Below are positions 31,069-41,676 of a DNA stretch of 64,000 nucleotides, one piece after another. Both the position numbers and the translations under genes were made by a program. The notes under the pieces are model-generated. The model was not told the origin of the DNA. It was given only the letters and a program-made list of their open reading frames with translations, and made no database searches. The DNA is from Lonsdalea populi (lineage in GTDB: Bacteria; Pseudomonadota; Gammaproteobacteria; Enterobacterales; Enterobacteriaceae), in assembly GCF_015999465.1 (NCBI RefSeq), contig NZ_CP065534.1, forward strand, positions 434,001 to 498,000, read 5' to 3'. Numbering within the stretch: the first letter of the stretch is position 1; each line of letters begins with the position of its first letter.

Positions 31069-31845
31069 ATGATCGGTTCAGGTATCGCTCAACGGGATAT
31101 TACCCGGTTGTGCATCCAATGTGCGCTGATGCTGCTACAGCACGGCGCGGAAAGTACGGTAGTGGAGCAACTCTCGTCTCGTTTGGGCAAAGCGCTGGGC
31201 GTCGACAGCGTGGAGAGTTCAATTTCCGCTAACGCCGTGGTGCTAAGTACTATCGTCGACGGACACTGTTTGACGACGACACGCAGGAATGAGGACCGCG
31301 GCATCAATATGCATGTCGTGACGGAGGTGCAGCATGTGGTGATAATGGCCGAGCATCGCCTGCTGGGCGTTGAAGAAGTTGCAAAGCGGTTCAACAATAT
31401 CAAGCCGCTGCGTTACCCGCGCTGGATTGTCGTGAGCATCGTTGCGCTGTCTTGCGGTTGTTTCAGCCGGTTGAACGGCGGCGGTTGGGATGCATTCCTT
31501 ATCGCGCTGCTCGCCAGCGGGCTTGCGATGTACGTGCGCCAACTGCTGACGGTCCGTAGTTTTAATCCGCTGATCAATTTCTGCATCACCGCCTTCGTCG
31601 CCACTTCCGCTTCCGGCCTGCTGATGCGTGTACCGGGGCTGGAGAACTCCGCCACGGTGGCGATGGCGGCCAGCGTGCTGCTGCTGGTGCCCGGTTTCCC
31701 CTTAATTAACGCGGTGGCCGATATGTTCAAAGGACATGTCAACACCGGGCTGGCGCGTTGGGCGATCGCCAGTCTGTTGACGCTCTCCACCTGTATCGGC
31801 GTGGTGTCGGCAATGGCGATATGGGGGCTGCGCGGATGGGCCTAG
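31069..31845 (+). CDS. yjjP: Threonine/serine exporter family protein YjjP
   Basis: YjjP is the larger half of the ThrE-type exporter; E. coli YjjPB has been linked to succinate export. The product has 258 residues from the ATG at 31069, which has GGAG at the right distance; the frame is open up to 31036. The soluble N-terminal part contains [15 protein letters not shown] and [14 protein letters not shown], and five hydrophobic segments follow from about residue 120 with [20 protein letters not shown]. It overlaps yjjB. In E. coli the pair is near 99 min, so its placement here is different. Confidence 0.93.
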   Translation: MIGSGIAQRDITRLCIQCALMLLQHGAESTVVEQLSSRLGKALGVDSVESSISANAVVLSTIVDGHCLTTTRRNEDRGINMHVVTEVQHVVIMAEHRLLGVEEVAKRFNNIKPLRYPRWIVVSIVALSCGCFSRLNGGGWDAFLIALLASGLAMYVRQLLTVRSFNPLINFCITAFVATSASGLLMRVPGLENSATVAMAASVLLLVPGFPLINAVADMFKGHVNTGLARWAIASLLTLSTCIGVVSAMAIWGLRGWA

Positions 31846-32306
31846 ACCTTCTCTGGATGCTGTTGCAGGACATGGCGCTGGCCGCCGTGCCGGCGCTGGG
31901 TTTCGCCATCGTGTTCAACGTACCGGTCAGGGCGCTGCACTACTGCGCCGCGCTCGGCGCGCTGGGGCATGGCTCCCGCTTTTTGATGACCCATTTCGGC
32001 CTGCATATCGAATGGGCTTCCATGCTGGCCGCTATCCTGATCGGCACGCTGGGTATTCACTGGTCGCGCTGGCTGCTGGCGCACCCCAAGGTGTTTACCG
32101 TCGCGGCGGTGATCCCGATGTTCCCCGGTATCTCCGCCTATACCGCGATGATCTCGGTGGTGGAGCTGTCGCATCAGGGCTACAGCGAAGCGCTGATGCA
32201 GCAGCTGATCACCCAATTTCTCAAGGCCAGCTTCATCGTCGGTGCGCTCTCCATCGGACTGTCGCTGCCCGGACTGTGGGTTTATCACCGGCGTCCGGGA
32301 GTATGA
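31836..32306 (+). CDS. yjjB: Threonine/serine exporter family protein YjjB
   Basis: YjjB (DUF3815) is the small membrane subunit partnering YjjP. The product has 156 residues with about four or five hydrophobic segments and the motif [14 protein letters not shown], which mirrors the [13 protein letters not shown] motif of YjjP. The ATG lies 10 bases inside the end of yjjP, indicating translational coupling. The longer frame upstream to 31758 is a shadow of yjjP. Confidence 0.93.
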   Translation: MGLDLLWMLLQDMALAAVPALGFAIVFNVPVRALHYCAALGALGHGSRFLMTHFGLHIEWASMLAAILIGTLGIHWSRWLLAHPKVFTVAAVIPMFPGISAYTAMISVVELSHQGYSEALMQQLITQFLKASFIVGALSIGLSLPGLWVYHRRPGV

Positions 32307-32350
32307 CAAATCAGAGAGCTCTGAGAACAAATTTGGATACCGTTCATTTA

Positions 32351-32379
32351 TCGACGCCCGAACCGGCTTTCCGTATAGT
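32351..32379 (+). promoter_or_regulatory. folA promoter
   Basis: TCGACG (32351-32356), 17 bases and TATAGT (32374-32379). The E. coli folA promoter has TTGACG, 17 bases, TATAGT followed by GGCGACAATTTTT; here GGCAACAATTTTT follows. Confidence 0.78.
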
Positions 32380-32409
32380 GGCAACAATTTTTGCCTACAG
32401 GGTTCTACC

Positions 32410-32892
32410 ATGGTTATTAGTTTGATTGCTGCGATGGCGATGGATCGGGTTATTGGGATGGAAAATGCCATGCCCTGGCATCTCCCTGCCGATCTGGCGT
32501 GGTTCAAGCGCAATACGCTCGATAAGCCGATTGTGATGGGACGCAACACGTTCCGCTCCATCGGTCAGCCGCTGCCGGGAAGGCGTAATATCGTGATCAG
32601 CCGTCAGCCGGGCGACGATGACCGCGTGATTTGGGTCACGTCACCGGAGGCCGCGCTGGCCGAGGCGGGCGATGTCGAAGAAGTTATGGTCATTGGCGGC
32701 GGCAGTATCTACCGACAGATGTTGCCCCTGGCGCAACGGCTTTATCTGACGCACATTGACGCCGACGTTGAGGGCGACACCCACTTCCCGGACTATGAGC
32801 CGGATGAGTGGCGTTCCACGTTCAGTGAGTTTCATGAAGCGGATGAGCGCAACTCTCACCACTACTGCTTCGAAATACTGGAGCGTCGCTAG
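32410..32892 (+). CDS. folA: Dihydrofolate reductase
   Basis: FolA reduces dihydrofolate to tetrahydrofolate with NADPH and is the trimethoprim target. The product has 160 residues (E. coli 159). Conserved elements are [18 protein letters not shown] with the catalytic aspartate (D28), [15 protein letters not shown], and [15 protein letters not shown]. The ATG at 32410 gives MVISLIAAM, one residue longer than E. coli MISLIAAL. It has its own promoter and shares a bidirectional terminator with apaH. Confidence 0.97.
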   Translation: MVISLIAAMAMDRVIGMENAMPWHLPADLAWFKRNTLDKPIVMGRNTFRSIGQPLPGRRNIVISRQPGDDDRVIWVTSPEAALAEAGDVEEVMVIGGGSIYRQMLPLAQRLYLTHIDADVEGDTHFPDYEPDEWRSTFSEFHEADERNSHHYCFEILERR

Positions 32893-32922
32893 CCTCTAGC
32901 TTCCCGCCTCCTGGCGGGGTTC

Positions 32923-32957
32923 AAAAAAAAGAGATGCCCATCCGGCATCTCTTTTTC
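32923..32957. terminator. Bidirectional terminator between folA and apaH
   Basis: AAAAAAAAGAGATGCC-CATCC-GGCATCTCTTTTT: an inverted repeat with A and T tracts on both sides, lying between two convergent genes. Confidence 0.93.
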
Positions 32958-33013
32958 ACTTTTAGCGCTGTCTCGCTAGCGGGGAGACGAATAGCTCTCA
33001 GATTGTGATGCTT

Positions 33014-33859
33014 TTACTCGACGTTTTGCGCGTTTTCATCCTGCCGTACAAACTGAGACGGCTGGCGATAATAGCGCTGCGTTTCCCAGTGTAGCAACGT
33101 CAGCGTGCCGCCCCAGCAGCAGCCGGTATCCAGCGCATAGATGCCTTCGGGCGTGCCTTTGCCTTCCAGCGATGCCCAGTGGCCGAAGGCGATGGCGTAT
33201 TCGCTCGGCACCGGTCCGGGTAGATTGAACCAGGGTTTGAGCATGGACGGCGCCTGCGCGGGCGGCGTTTTGCACATCATATCCAACTGACCTCCGCTGA
33301 AGCAGTAGCGCATGCGGGTGAAGACATTGGTGCTGAAGCGCAGTCGCGGTAGTCCGCTTAGCTCCGGCAGCCAGTTGTTCGGCATGTCGCCGTACATCGC
33401 GTCCAGAAACAGCGGATAGCTGTCGCTGCTCAGGATGGACTCGACTTCGCGGGCGCACATTAGCGCCGTGTCCAGATCCCACTGCGGCGTGATCCCGGCG
33501 TGGGCCATCGTCAGCTTAAGCGCTTCATCAACCTGTAGCACCGGCTGGCGACGTAGCCAATTAATGAGATCGTCGATATCCGGCGCGGCGAGCAGCGTTT
33601 CCAGCCGGTCTTTGGGCTTGGGACGGCTGATGCCGGCGTAGACCGCCAGCAGATGCAGGTCGTGGTTGCCCAGCACCATGCGCACCGACGAACCCAGCGA
33701 GCTCACGAAGCGCAGCACCTGCAGCGAATCGGGTCCGCGGGCGACGAGATCGCCGGTCAGCCATAGGGTGTCCCGCGCGGGATCGAAAGAAACTTGCGCC
33801 AATAGCGCTTCCAATTCAACGAAACAGCCGTGAACGTCGCCAACAAGATAGGTAGCCAT
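33014..33859 (-). CDS. apaH: Diadenosine tetraphosphatase (symmetrical)
   Basis: ApaH hydrolyses Ap4A to two ADP and also removes Np4 caps from RNA. The product has 281 residues (E. coli 280). The metallophosphatase motifs are GDVHGC at 7-12, GDLVARGP near 36-43 and GNHD near 65. It is the last gene of the lptD-surA-pdxA-rsmA-apaG-apaH operon, 2 bases after apaG. Confidence 0.97.
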   Translation of the reverse strand: MATYLVGDVHGCFVELEALLAQVSFDPARDTLWLTGDLVARGPDSLQVLRFVSSLGSSVRMVLGNHDLHLLAVYAGISRPKPKDRLETLLAAPDIDDLINWLRRQPVLQVDEALKLTMAHAGITPQWDLDTALMCAREVESILSSDSYPLFLDAMYGDMPNNWLPELSGLPRLRFSTNVFTRMRYCFSGGQLDMMCKTPPAQAPSMLKPWFNLPGPVPSEYAIAFGHWASLEGKGTPEGIYALDTGCCWGGTLTLLHWETQRYYRQPSQFVRQDENAQNVE

Positions 33860-33861
33860 AA

Positions 33862-34239
33862 TCAGTGTATCAATGAAGGGATTGCCAGGCGGAACACCGG
33901 AATGGATTCCTGGAACGTCTCGCCCTGATGATCGAGCATCTGATAGTGGCCTTCCATCGTCCCCAACGGCGTTTCGAGAATGGCGCCGCTGGTGTATTGG
34001 AATTCACTACCGGGATGGATGACGGGCTGAACGCCGATGACGCCTTCTCCCTGAACTTCGGTCTGGCGTCCGTTGCTGTTGGTGATGAGCCAGTAACGGC
34101 TCATCAGTTTGACGTCGTGGCGCCCCAGATTGCGGATCGTGATGGTGTAAGCAAAGACGTAGCGATCTTCTTCCGGCGCAGACTGTGCTTCTACGTAAAA
34201 ACTCTGAACCTGTATGCAAACTCGGGGCGCGTTAATCAT
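33862..34239 (-). CDS. apaG: ApaG protein (DUF525)
   Basis: ApaG is a small fibronectin-III-like protein (the DUF525 fold, also called Co2+/Mg2+ efflux associated) of unclear biochemical role. The product has 125 residues, the same as E. coli. Conserved features include [32 protein letters not shown] and GTMEGHYQM. It sits between rsmA (15-base gap) and apaH (2-base gap), as in E. coli. Confidence 0.96.
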   Translation of the reverse strand: MINAPRVCIQVQSFYVEAQSAPEEDRYVFAYTITIRNLGRHDVKLMSRYWLITNSNGRQTEVQGEGVIGVQPVIHPGSEFQYTSGAILETPLGTMEGHYQMLDHQGETFQESIPVFRLAIPSLIH

Positions 34240-34254
34240 GACGACAACTCCAGT

Positions 34255-35073
34255 TTATTCCTGCGCCGTAGGATGACTGCTGAGCCAGTTAGCGAGCTTG
34301 CAATACTGCTCTACGGTCACGTTTTCTGCGCGATCGTTGGCATTAATGCCCTGTTCCGCCAACTGCTCTTGCGTAAACAGATTGCCCAGGCTGTTGCGCA
34401 GCGTTTTACGGCGCTGATTAAAGGCTTCAGTGGTGATCCTGCTCAGCACGCGGGTATCGACCTGAGGATAAGGCGACGTCGTGTGAGGCACCAGCCGCAC
34501 GACTGCCGACTCGACTTTCGGCGCAGGTCTAAACGCGGTGGGGGGAACTTCGAGTACCGGGATAACCTGGCAGTAATACTGCGCCATCACGCTCAAACGG
34601 CCGTAGGCTTTACTGTTCGGCCCCGCGACCAACCGGTTGACCACCTCTTTCTGCAACATAAAGTGCATGTCGCGAATAGCCTGAGTATAGCTGAACAGAT
34701 GGAACATCAGCGGCGTGGAAATATTATACGGCAGGTTGCCGAAAACCCGCAGCGGCTGGCCGATTTGCTGCGCCAGCTCGGCGAAGTCCACTTTCATGGC
34801 ATCCTGCTGGATGATGGTGAGCTTATCTTTCAGCGTGGGATGCACTTCCAGCCGCGCGGCCAGATCGCGGTCCAGCTCGACGACGGTAAAGTGATTCAGT
34901 CGCTCTCCCACGGGCGCGGTAAGAGCACCCAGGCCAGGGCCGATTTCCACCAGCGCCTGATCCGGCAGCGGGTGGATGGCGGAGACAATGCTGTCGATCA
35001 CAAAATGATCGTGTAAAAAGTTTTGCCCGAAACGCTTACGAGCGAAGTGGCCTTGGTGTACTCGATTATTCAT
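34255..35073 (-). CDS. rsmA: 16S rRNA dimethyladenosine transferase (KsgA)
   Basis: RsmA dimethylates A1518 and A1519 of 16S rRNA late in 30S assembly. The product has 272 residues (E. coli 273). The SAM motif [11 protein letters not shown] is near residue 42 and the catalytic motif NLPYNIS near 113. The start at 35073 ([19 protein letters not shown]) matches E. coli; four more in-frame codons to 35085 are rejected. Its start overlaps the end of pdxA by 8 bases. Confidence 0.97.
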   Translation of the reverse strand: MNNRVHQGHFARKRFGQNFLHDHFVIDSIVSAIHPLPDQALVEIGPGLGALTAPVGERLNHFTVVELDRDLAARLEVHPTLKDKLTIIQQDAMKVDFAELAQQIGQPLRVFGNLPYNISTPLMFHLFSYTQAIRDMHFMLQKEVVNRLVAGPNSKAYGRLSVMAQYYCQVIPVLEVPPTAFRPAPKVESAVVRLVPHTTSPYPQVDTRVLSRITTEAFNQRRKTLRNSLGNLFTQEQLAEQGINANDRAENVTVEQYCKLANWLSSHPTAQE

Positions 35074-36067
35074 TACGATTAGCAATCATTTTAATAGCAA
35101 GATTTAAGGCGGTGCTGAAACTGCCGGGATCGGCCTGGCCGGTGGCGGCCAGCTCCAGCGCCGTGCCGTGGTCGACCGATGTACGGATAAACGGCAGACC
35201 CAGCGTGATGTTGACTGCCCGGCCGAAGCCCTGATACTTCAGAACCGGCAATCCCTGGTCGTGATACATCGCCAGCACGGCGTCCGCCGGCTGCAAATAT
35301 TTAGGTTGGAACAAGGTATCCGCCGGCAGCGGGCCGACCAGCTGAATGCCTTTCTCCCGCAGCTCAGCGAGCGCCGGAATGATGACGTCCAGCTCTTCCC
35401 GACCCATATGACCGCCTTCGCCCGCATGGGGATTGAGGCCGCAAACATAGATCGACGGGTTTGCAATACCGAATTTGGTTCGCAAATCGTGATCGAGAAT
35501 GGTGACGACTTCGTGTAAACACTGGCGGTCGACCGCATCCGCCACTTCTCTCAGCGGCAGATGCGTCGTCGCCAGCGCGACGCGCAGCTCCTCGGTCGCC
35601 AACATCATGACGACTCGCTCGCAGTGGCTGCGTTCGGCAAAGAATTCGGTATGCCCGGTGAACGGCACGCCCGCTTCGTTGATAATGCCTTTATGCACCG
35701 GACCGGTAACCAGGGCGGCAAATTCGCCACGCAGGCAGCCGTCGCAGGCCTGAGCCAGCGTCTCGACGACGTAACGACTGTTCTCAACGTTCAACTGGCC
35801 GGGAACGGCGGTCACCGCGAGTTTAACCGGCAGAACGGTCAGCGTACCGGCCTGCTGAGGACGCGCGGGCTGAGCGGGAAGATACTCCCGCACAGTCAGC
35901 GGGATATTCAGCGTCTGTGCCCGGCTGCTCAGCAGCGCGGGATCGGCGCAGACCACCAGTTCGACCGGCCATGCCTGTTGGGCCAGCGAGACGATCAGAT
36001 CAGGGCCAATCCCGGCGGGGTCGCCGGGGGTGATCACGATGCGTGGAATGCTGCGTTCAATTGGCAT
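35066..36067 (-). CDS. pdxA: 4-hydroxythreonine-4-phosphate dehydrogenase
   Basis: PdxA oxidises 4-phosphohydroxythreonine in pyridoxal-phosphate synthesis. The product has 333 residues (E. coli 329). Conserved parts are [12 protein letters not shown] at the N-terminus, [13 protein letters not shown], the metal-binding HTEFFAE, and [16 protein letters not shown] towards the C-terminus. The start overlaps the surA stop in TGATG, so it is probably translationally coupled. Confidence 0.97.
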   Translation of the reverse strand: MPIERSIPRIVITPGDPAGIGPDLIVSLAQQAWPVELVVCADPALLSSRAQTLNIPLTVREYLPAQPARPQQAGTLTVLPVKLAVTAVPGQLNVENSRYVVETLAQACDGCLRGEFAALVTGPVHKGIINEAGVPFTGHTEFFAERSHCERVVMMLATEELRVALATTHLPLREVADAVDRQCLHEVVTILDHDLRTKFGIANPSIYVCGLNPHAGEGGHMGREELDVIIPALAELREKGIQLVGPLPADTLFQPKYLQPADAVLAMYHDQGLPVLKYQGFGRAVNITLGLPFIRTSVDHGTALELAATGQADPGSFSTALNLAIKMIANRNE

Positions 36068-37362
36068 CAGTTGCTCTGCCCATCCATAACTTTGACGTAG
36101 GCGGCCGCGCGTTTTTCCTGCATCCAGGTCTGCGCTTCTTCCGCAAACTTACGGTTGAACAGCATGCGGTAGGCGCGCTCTTTTTGCGCCGCGTCGGTCT
36201 TATCGACCTGACGGGTGTCCATTAGCTGAATGAGATGCCAGCCAAAGGAGGAGTGAACCGGCGGGCTGATTTCCCCTTTGTGCAGTTTTAGCAGCGCGTC
36301 GCGGAATACCGGATCGTAAACGTCTGGAGAGGACCAGCCCAGATCGCCGCCCTGATTGGCGGAACCCGGATCCTGCGACAGCTGGCGCGCCTGAGCGGCG
36401 AAGGTGGTGGCGCCGCTCTTGATCTGCTGCGCGACTTCCAGCAGTTTGGCGCGGGCCTGATCGTCCGTCATCACGACAGAAGGCCTGAGCAGAATGTGGC
36501 GGGCGTGCGTTTCCGTGACGGAAACGGTTTTGTCTTCGCCGCGGATGTCGTTAACGCGCAGAATGTGGAAGCCGACGCCGGAACGGATCGGGCCGACTAT
36601 CTGGCCTTTCTGCGCCTGCACCAGGCTTTCGGCGAACAGCGTCGGCAGCTCCTGCAGTTTACCCCAGCCCATCTGTCCCCCTTTCAGCGCTTGCTGATCG
36701 GCGGAGTAGGTGATGGCGAGCTTGCCAAAGTCGGCGCCTTCGTTCGCTTCTTTCACCAGACGCTTAGCCAGATCTTCGGCCTGATCGACTTCCTGCTGCG
36801 TCGGGTTTTCCGACAGCGGCAGCAGGATATGGCTCAGATTGACCTCGGTATCGCCGGTATTCTGATTAGAAACCTGCTTGGCCAGCGCGTCGACTTCCTG
36901 CGGGAGGATGGTGATGCGGCGGCGGACTTCGTTATTGCGCACTTCGGCGATGGTCATGTCTTTGCGGATTTGGCTGCGGTAGGTATCGTAGCTGATGCCT
37001 TCCTGCGCCAGGCGGTCGCGCATCTGAGCGACCGTCATGCGGTTCTGAGCCGCGATGCCGCTGATGGCGCGATCCAACTGCTCGTCGGTGATCTGAACGC
37101 CCATCTTCTGGGCCATTTGCAGCACAATGCTGTCGACAATCAGGCGGTCGAGGATCTGATGGCGCAGCGTGGCGTCATCGGGCAACTGCTGGCCGGCGCC
37201 CTGTGCGTTCAGCTTAACCGACTGCAGTAAGCCATTGACATCACTTTCCAGCACGACGCCGTTATCCACCACCGCGGCAACTTTATCAACGACCTGCGGC
37301 GCGGCAAACGCTGTCGAGACGCTCAGCGTCAGTCCCAGAATCAGTGCTTTCCAGTTGTTCAT
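36067..37362 (-). CDS. surA: Periplasmic chaperone and peptidyl-prolyl isomerase SurA
   Basis: SurA escorts outer-membrane proteins, including LptD, across the periplasm. The product has 431 residues (E. coli 428). A signal peptide of about 20 residues ends in AFA before [12 protein letters not shown]. An N-terminal chaperone domain is followed by two parvulin domains (about 175-275 and 285-385), with [11 protein letters not shown] and [13 protein letters not shown] marking their starts, and a C-terminal helix. The ATG at 37362 matches the E. coli start. It lies 100 bases after lptD. Confidence 0.97.
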   Translation of the reverse strand: MNNWKALILGLTLSVSTAFAAPQVVDKVAAVVDNGVVLESDVNGLLQSVKLNAQGAGQQLPDDATLRHQILDRLIVDSIVLQMAQKMGVQITDEQLDRAISGIAAQNRMTVAQMRDRLAQEGISYDTYRSQIRKDMTIAEVRNNEVRRRITILPQEVDALAKQVSNQNTGDTEVNLSHILLPLSENPTQQEVDQAEDLAKRLVKEANEGADFGKLAITYSADQQALKGGQMGWGKLQELPTLFAESLVQAQKGQIVGPIRSGVGFHILRVNDIRGEDKTVSVTETHARHILLRPSVVMTDDQARAKLLEVAQQIKSGATTFAAQARQLSQDPGSANQGGDLGWSSPDVYDPVFRDALLKLHKGEISPPVHSSFGWHLIQLMDTRQVDKTDAAQKERAYRMLFNRKFAEEAQTWMQEKRAAAYVKVMDGQSN

Positions 37363-37462
37363 ACCTTTCCCATTAAATGTCATCCGCCCGAAGGCGGGTT
37401 AAATGTTGAATTGCTACCGGTATTAGACGCTTATTGCGGCCAGAGTTCCCGGCGGTACACCA

Positions 37463-39820
37463 TTAGAAAGAGCGTTGGTACGGCAAAATGCCGTTTGCCA
37501 GCATTTTGTCTGTGCCCAAACTGTAGTTGCTGCTCAGACCGCGCAGTTCGAACGACACGCCCACTTTGTTGTCGTAGACGCTGCTGTTGGAGGCGGTGTT
37601 CCAGGTGGTGATCTTCCTTTCGTAACCGACATTGACCGCCCAGCAACAGGTGGAATACTGCAGACCAATCAGCTGATCGGCCGGCTGGTTCATCTTGGTG
37701 TCGTAGTAATACGCGCCGACGACGGCCCAGCGCTCGGACAGCGGCCAGCTGCCGGTCATCCCCACCTGAGAAATGCCCTGCTGATAGGCCGGAAGCGCGT
37801 CTTTGCTGTTCAGCATGGATTGGATATATTCCGCGCTGGCGTAACGGTAGTTCAACTGCAGCATCCGTTCGCCGCCGCCGCGATATTCCAGCACGGCGTC
37901 GCCGACCGTGAAGTTATCCACGCGAGCGTCGTACTGCGCGCCGCCGCGAATCGCCCAGTTATCGGCGATCTTCCAGTAGGTATCGCCCGCCCAGGTCAGG
38001 CTGCCGTTGTGGTAGTTGTTGTCGAGCGACGAGTTGGTGTTGCCGGTTCGCGGACGTTCGAAGTAGTAAATCTGGCCGAGCGAGGCGTTGAAACGTTCCA
38101 CCAGCGCGTCGTCGTACAGGCGGGTGGTGACCCCGCTTGCGACCTGGTTGGCAGAGGCGATACGGTCCAGGCCGCCATAGGTGCGGTCGCGGAACAACCC
38201 GGCATAGTCGCTCTGCAGCAGGGTCGAGTCATAGGACTGAATCTTGCTCTGGTCGCGGTACGGCACGTACAGGTACATCGCCCGCGGTTCCAGCGTTTGG
38301 GTATACCCCTTCGCCCAGTCCATATCCCGTTCAAAGACCAGTTTGCCGTCGACTTTGTACTGCGGCATCACGCGGTTGACCGACTCATCCAGTGGGGTGT
38401 TGTTGATGTTGTTATTGTAATGAGTCAGATTGCTCTGCTGATAGTGGGTCGCCATCAGCTTGGCTTCGGTATTCAGACTTGCCCAGCCGTTGGACAGCGG
38501 CAGGCTGAAGGTCGGCTCGGCGTGCAGTCGGGTCGCCGTCGGCATATCCGGGTCAACGTTGGTGAATTTCACCGCCTGCCCGTACAGGTGCATGTCGATA
38601 GGACCCAAATCGTTAAGGTAGTAGTTCACGTCCAACTGCGGCTGTGCGCGATAGACATCAGAGGTATTGCTGAATATCTGATAGCTGCGCGTCGACAGCG
38701 TCGCATCGAAGTTGCGGTCGGCGTAGGCGGCGCTGAACTTCTGGGTGGCGTAGCCGTCGGTGGTGGAGCCGTATTTGGACTCCAGATCGGTAAAGTAGTA
38801 CGGGTCGCTGACTTTGGTGTAGTCGACGTTGAAACGCCAGACCTGATCCAGCACGCCGCTGTGCTGCCAGTACGTCAGCCAACGGGTGGTATTGCTGTCT
38901 GCTTCATAAGTGCCGGCCTTGATTTGTTTGTCATACTGCTTATCGCTGGGCAGCCAGTCCAGCTCGAACACGCCCGCGCCCGCGCGGGTCAGGTAGCGGA
39001 ATTCGTTTTCCCATTGCAGCCCACGTTTGGTCTGCATATGCGGCGTAATCGTGGCGTCGAAGTTCGGGGCGATGTTCCAGTAGTACGGCGTCATCAGCTC
39101 GAAGCCGTTATTTTTGCCATACTTGGCGTTCGGGATCAGGAAACCGGAACGGCGGCGATCGCCTACGGGAAGCTGAAGATATGGGCTATAAAAAATCGGC
39201 ACGCCGGCGATACGGAATCGTGCGTTCCAGATTTCAGCCACTTCTTCTTCCCGGTCGTGGATGACTTCCGAACCCACGACGCTCCAGCTATCGTCACCCG
39301 GTAGGCAGGACGTGAAGGTGCCGTTTTCCAGAATGGTGTATCGGTTGTCATCGCGCAGCTTCATCTTGTTGGCATCGCCGCGGCCCTGACGCCCGACCAT
39401 CTGGTAGTCGCCCTGGTACACGTCAGTGTCTTTAGTGTTCAGATTCGACCAGGCTTTAGGTCCTTTCAGGATCACCTGGTTATCATCGTACCGGACATCG
39501 CCGGTGGCGGTTATCGTGCGGGTCGGGTCGGTTTTACCCGCTTGCTGTATCTGATTCAGCTCGACTTCCCTGGCGGTCATCACCCGGTTGCCTTGCTCAA
39601 TATTCACGTTGCCGGTGAATACAGCGTTATCGGGATAGTTCGCCTGGGAGTGATCTGCCTGAATGCGGACGGGCAACTGACCGGTATCGCCGGTTACCAG
39701 CGGGCGGTTATACGTCGGTACGCCGAGCATACACTGAGAGGCGAGGTCCGCCATGGCTTGCTGGCTGTAGAGCGCTGACCACACTAACGAGGCCAGTAGA
39801 GTTGGGAAACTTTTTTTCAT
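37463..39820 (-). CDS. lptD: LPS-assembly outer-membrane protein LptD
   Basis: LptD, with LptE, inserts lipopolysaccharide into the outer leaflet of the outer membrane. The product has 785 residues (E. coli 784). A signal peptide of about 24 residues ends in AMA before DLASQCML. The N-terminal OstA-like beta-jellyroll is followed by the large barrel. The four disulfide cysteines are present: one near residue 29, one in FTSCLPGDD and the pair in YSTCCWAVN. The start at 39820 matches the E. coli N-terminus; upstream in-frame ATGs to 39856 are rejected. It is the first gene of the operon with surA, which folds it. Confidence 0.98.
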   Translation of the reverse strand: MKKSFPTLLASLVWSALYSQQAMADLASQCMLGVPTYNRPLVTGDTGQLPVRIQADHSQANYPDNAVFTGNVNIEQGNRVMTAREVELNQIQQAGKTDPTRTITATGDVRYDDNQVILKGPKAWSNLNTKDTDVYQGDYQMVGRQGRGDANKMKLRDDNRYTILENGTFTSCLPGDDSWSVVGSEVIHDREEEVAEIWNARFRIAGVPIFYSPYLQLPVGDRRRSGFLIPNAKYGKNNGFELMTPYYWNIAPNFDATITPHMQTKRGLQWENEFRYLTRAGAGVFELDWLPSDKQYDKQIKAGTYEADSNTTRWLTYWQHSGVLDQVWRFNVDYTKVSDPYYFTDLESKYGSTTDGYATQKFSAAYADRNFDATLSTRSYQIFSNTSDVYRAQPQLDVNYYLNDLGPIDMHLYGQAVKFTNVDPDMPTATRLHAEPTFSLPLSNGWASLNTEAKLMATHYQQSNLTHYNNNINNTPLDESVNRVMPQYKVDGKLVFERDMDWAKGYTQTLEPRAMYLYVPYRDQSKIQSYDSTLLQSDYAGLFRDRTYGGLDRIASANQVASGVTTRLYDDALVERFNASLGQIYYFERPRTGNTNSSLDNNYHNGSLTWAGDTYWKIADNWAIRGGAQYDARVDNFTVGDAVLEYRGGGERMLQLNYRYASAEYIQSMLNSKDALPAYQQGISQVGMTGSWPLSERWAVVGAYYYDTKMNQPADQLIGLQYSTCCWAVNVGYERKITTWNTASNSSVYDNKVGVSFELRGLSSNYSLGTDKMLANGILPYQRSF

Positions 39821-40006
39821 ACGCGGTATTAGGTGTTCCGTCATCAGGGGCATCATGCCGGCAAACCGTCAGAGACTATATCACGCGCTGGCGCAGTGCC
39901 AGTGCTAAATCCCCGCCGTTTTCTACGCGCTGCCGTTAGGAGCAAAGATAAATGACGGGTATGATAAAGCAATTTTTGGCCGGCGGCATGAGGATTTGAG
40001 GAGTAT

Positions 40007-40894
40007 ATGCGCTATTGGGGAAAGTTGCTGGGGCTAGCGATGGGCGCAGCGTCCAGCGGTGGCGTCGGTGCGGTGATCATCGGGCTGCTGGTGGGTCATT
40101 TATTTGACAGAGCCCGTTCGTCGCGTCGGCGCACCGCTTTCTCCGCACACTCCTCCCGTCAGGCGCTGTTCTACATCACCACGTTTCAGGCGATGGGCCA
40201 TCTCACCAAGTCGAAAGGCCGGGTGACGGAAGCCGATATTCTCGCCGCAACCCATGTGATGGACCGGCTGGAGTTGCACGGGGAAGCGCGCAACGCGGCC
40301 CAACAGGCGTTTCGCGAAGGGAAATCCCGCCAGTTCCCGGTGCGCGGCAAGCTGCGTAAACTGCGCGATGTCTGCATCGGCCGTTTCGATATGGTTCGCC
40401 TATTTTTGGAAATTCAGCTACAGGTTGCCTTCATCGACGGCGCGCTACATCCTAACGAACGCCGGCTGCTGTATGTCTTTGCCGATGAGCTCGGCGTGAC
40501 GCGGGCGCAGTTCGAACTGTTTCTGCGCACGATGGAGCGGGCGACGCAGCAATCGCATGGTCAGTCGCAGCGCGGCCATGGCGGAGGGTCACAGCAGAAC
40601 GGCAATGCGCATCAGCGTCGGGGACAGTCATACCACGGACACTCCCAGCATCAGCGGCCGCCGGTGCATCCGCGCGGTCCGACCGTGGAGAGCGCCTGCC
40701 GAACGTTGGGCGTGCGTTCCCATGATGATGCGGCGACGGTGAAGCGGGCTTATCGCAAGCTGATGAGCGAACATCATCCGGACAAGGTGGTGGGGAAGGG
40801 GCTGTCGCCCCGGATGATCGAATTGTCCAAGCGCAAAGCGCAAGATATTCAGGCGGCCTACGAATTTCTCAAGGTTCACAAGTTCTCGCGTTAA
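40007..40894 (+). CDS. djlA: Membrane-anchored DnaJ-like co-chaperone DjlA
   Basis: DjlA is an inner-membrane co-chaperone of DnaK that can trigger the Rcs response. The product has 295 residues (E. coli 271). A single N-terminal membrane segment at about 7-33 is rich in glycine, a TerB-like domain follows (about 55-180), and the C-terminal J domain has HPD in SEHHPDKV. The extra length is in the linker (about residues 183-225), which is rich in His, Gln, Gly and Ser ([23 protein letters not shown]) and longer than the Gly/Gln linker of E. coli. It is divergent from lptD. Confidence 0.95.
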   Translation: MRYWGKLLGLAMGAASSGGVGAVIIGLLVGHLFDRARSSRRRTAFSAHSSRQALFYITTFQAMGHLTKSKGRVTEADILAATHVMDRLELHGEARNAAQQAFREGKSRQFPVRGKLRKLRDVCIGRFDMVRLFLEIQLQVAFIDGALHPNERRLLYVFADELGVTRAQFELFLRTMERATQQSHGQSQRGHGGGSQQNGNAHQRRGQSYHGHSQHQRPPVHPRGPTVESACRTLGVRSHDDAATVKRAYRKLMSEHHPDKVVGKGLSPRMIELSKRKAQDIQAAYEFLKVHKFSR

Positions 40895-40954
40895 CGTTTC
40901 TTCGCTCCCCCGTCTTCGTCGACGAATCCTCTTCTCTTTCTACCTCTTGCTCCA

Positions 40955-41608
40955 TCAAAAATCAGGTTCGCAGCGAAAATGCATCGGCTTGCGCGACGCC
41001 GGATGGGTGATAAACAATTCCTGCGCGTGCAACTGTAGACGCGATGCCATTGCCCGCGCGGCGGGCGGCGCGTAGAAACCATCCCCCAGAATTGGATGTT
41101 CGATAGCCAGCATGTGCACTCGCAGCTGATGGGAGCGGCCGGTGATCGGCATCAGCTTTACCCGGGTTGTGCCATCGTCGTCGCGAGACAAAACCTCCCA
41201 TAGGGTTTGCGCGGGCTTGCCCTCGTCAAAGCAGACTTTCTGCTTGGGACGGTTGGGCCAGTCGCAGATCAACGGCAGATCGACCCGGCCTTCATCTTGC
41301 GCCATATGCCTCCAGACACGGGCGATATAGATCTTTTTCGGCTCGCGCTCGCGGAACTGGCGCTTCAGCTCTCGTTCGGCCGCTTTGGTCAACGCGACGG
41401 CGATGACACCGCTGGTTGCCATATCCAAGCGATGAACGGATTCCGCAGACGGGTATTCCGCCTGAATCCGACTCATGATGCTATCGCGGTTTTCTGGCGC
41501 GCGGCCGGGCACGGACAACAGACCGCTGGGTTTGTTGACCACCATCAGTTGGTCGTCCTGATACAGCACCTGCAGCCAGGGATCTTGCGGCGGGTTATAG
41601 GGTTCCAT
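40955..41608 (-). CDS. rluA: Dual-specificity 23S rRNA / tRNA pseudouridine synthase RluA
   Basis: RluA makes pseudouridine at 23S position 746 and tRNA position 32. The product has 217 residues (E. coli 219). The catalytic aspartate is in VHRLDMATSGV near residue 65, and VNKPSGLLSVPGR and LMPITGRSHQLRVHM are the other family motifs. It converges on djlA, and lies downstream of rapA on the same strand as in E. coli. Confidence 0.97.
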   Translation of the reverse strand: MEPYNPPQDPWLQVLYQDDQLMVVNKPSGLLSVPGRAPENRDSIMSRIQAEYPSAESVHRLDMATSGVIAVALTKAAERELKRQFREREPKKIYIARVWRHMAQDEGRVDLPLICDWPNRPKQKVCFDEGKPAQTLWEVLSRDDDGTTRVKLMPITGRSHQLRVHMLAIEHPILGDGFYAPPAARAMASRLQLHAQELFITHPASRKPMHFRCEPDF

Positions 41609-41676
41609 GACCGGCTCCGATCGGGCGGCAAGGGGTTCCCCTCGCCGCGTGAGTAATAAGCGCCATCGTGTTGCGA

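Noticed and set aside
37475..39304. 609-codon open frame antisense to lptD
   Set aside because: It lies wholly inside lptD, shows no motif, and follows from GC-rich third positions of the true gene.
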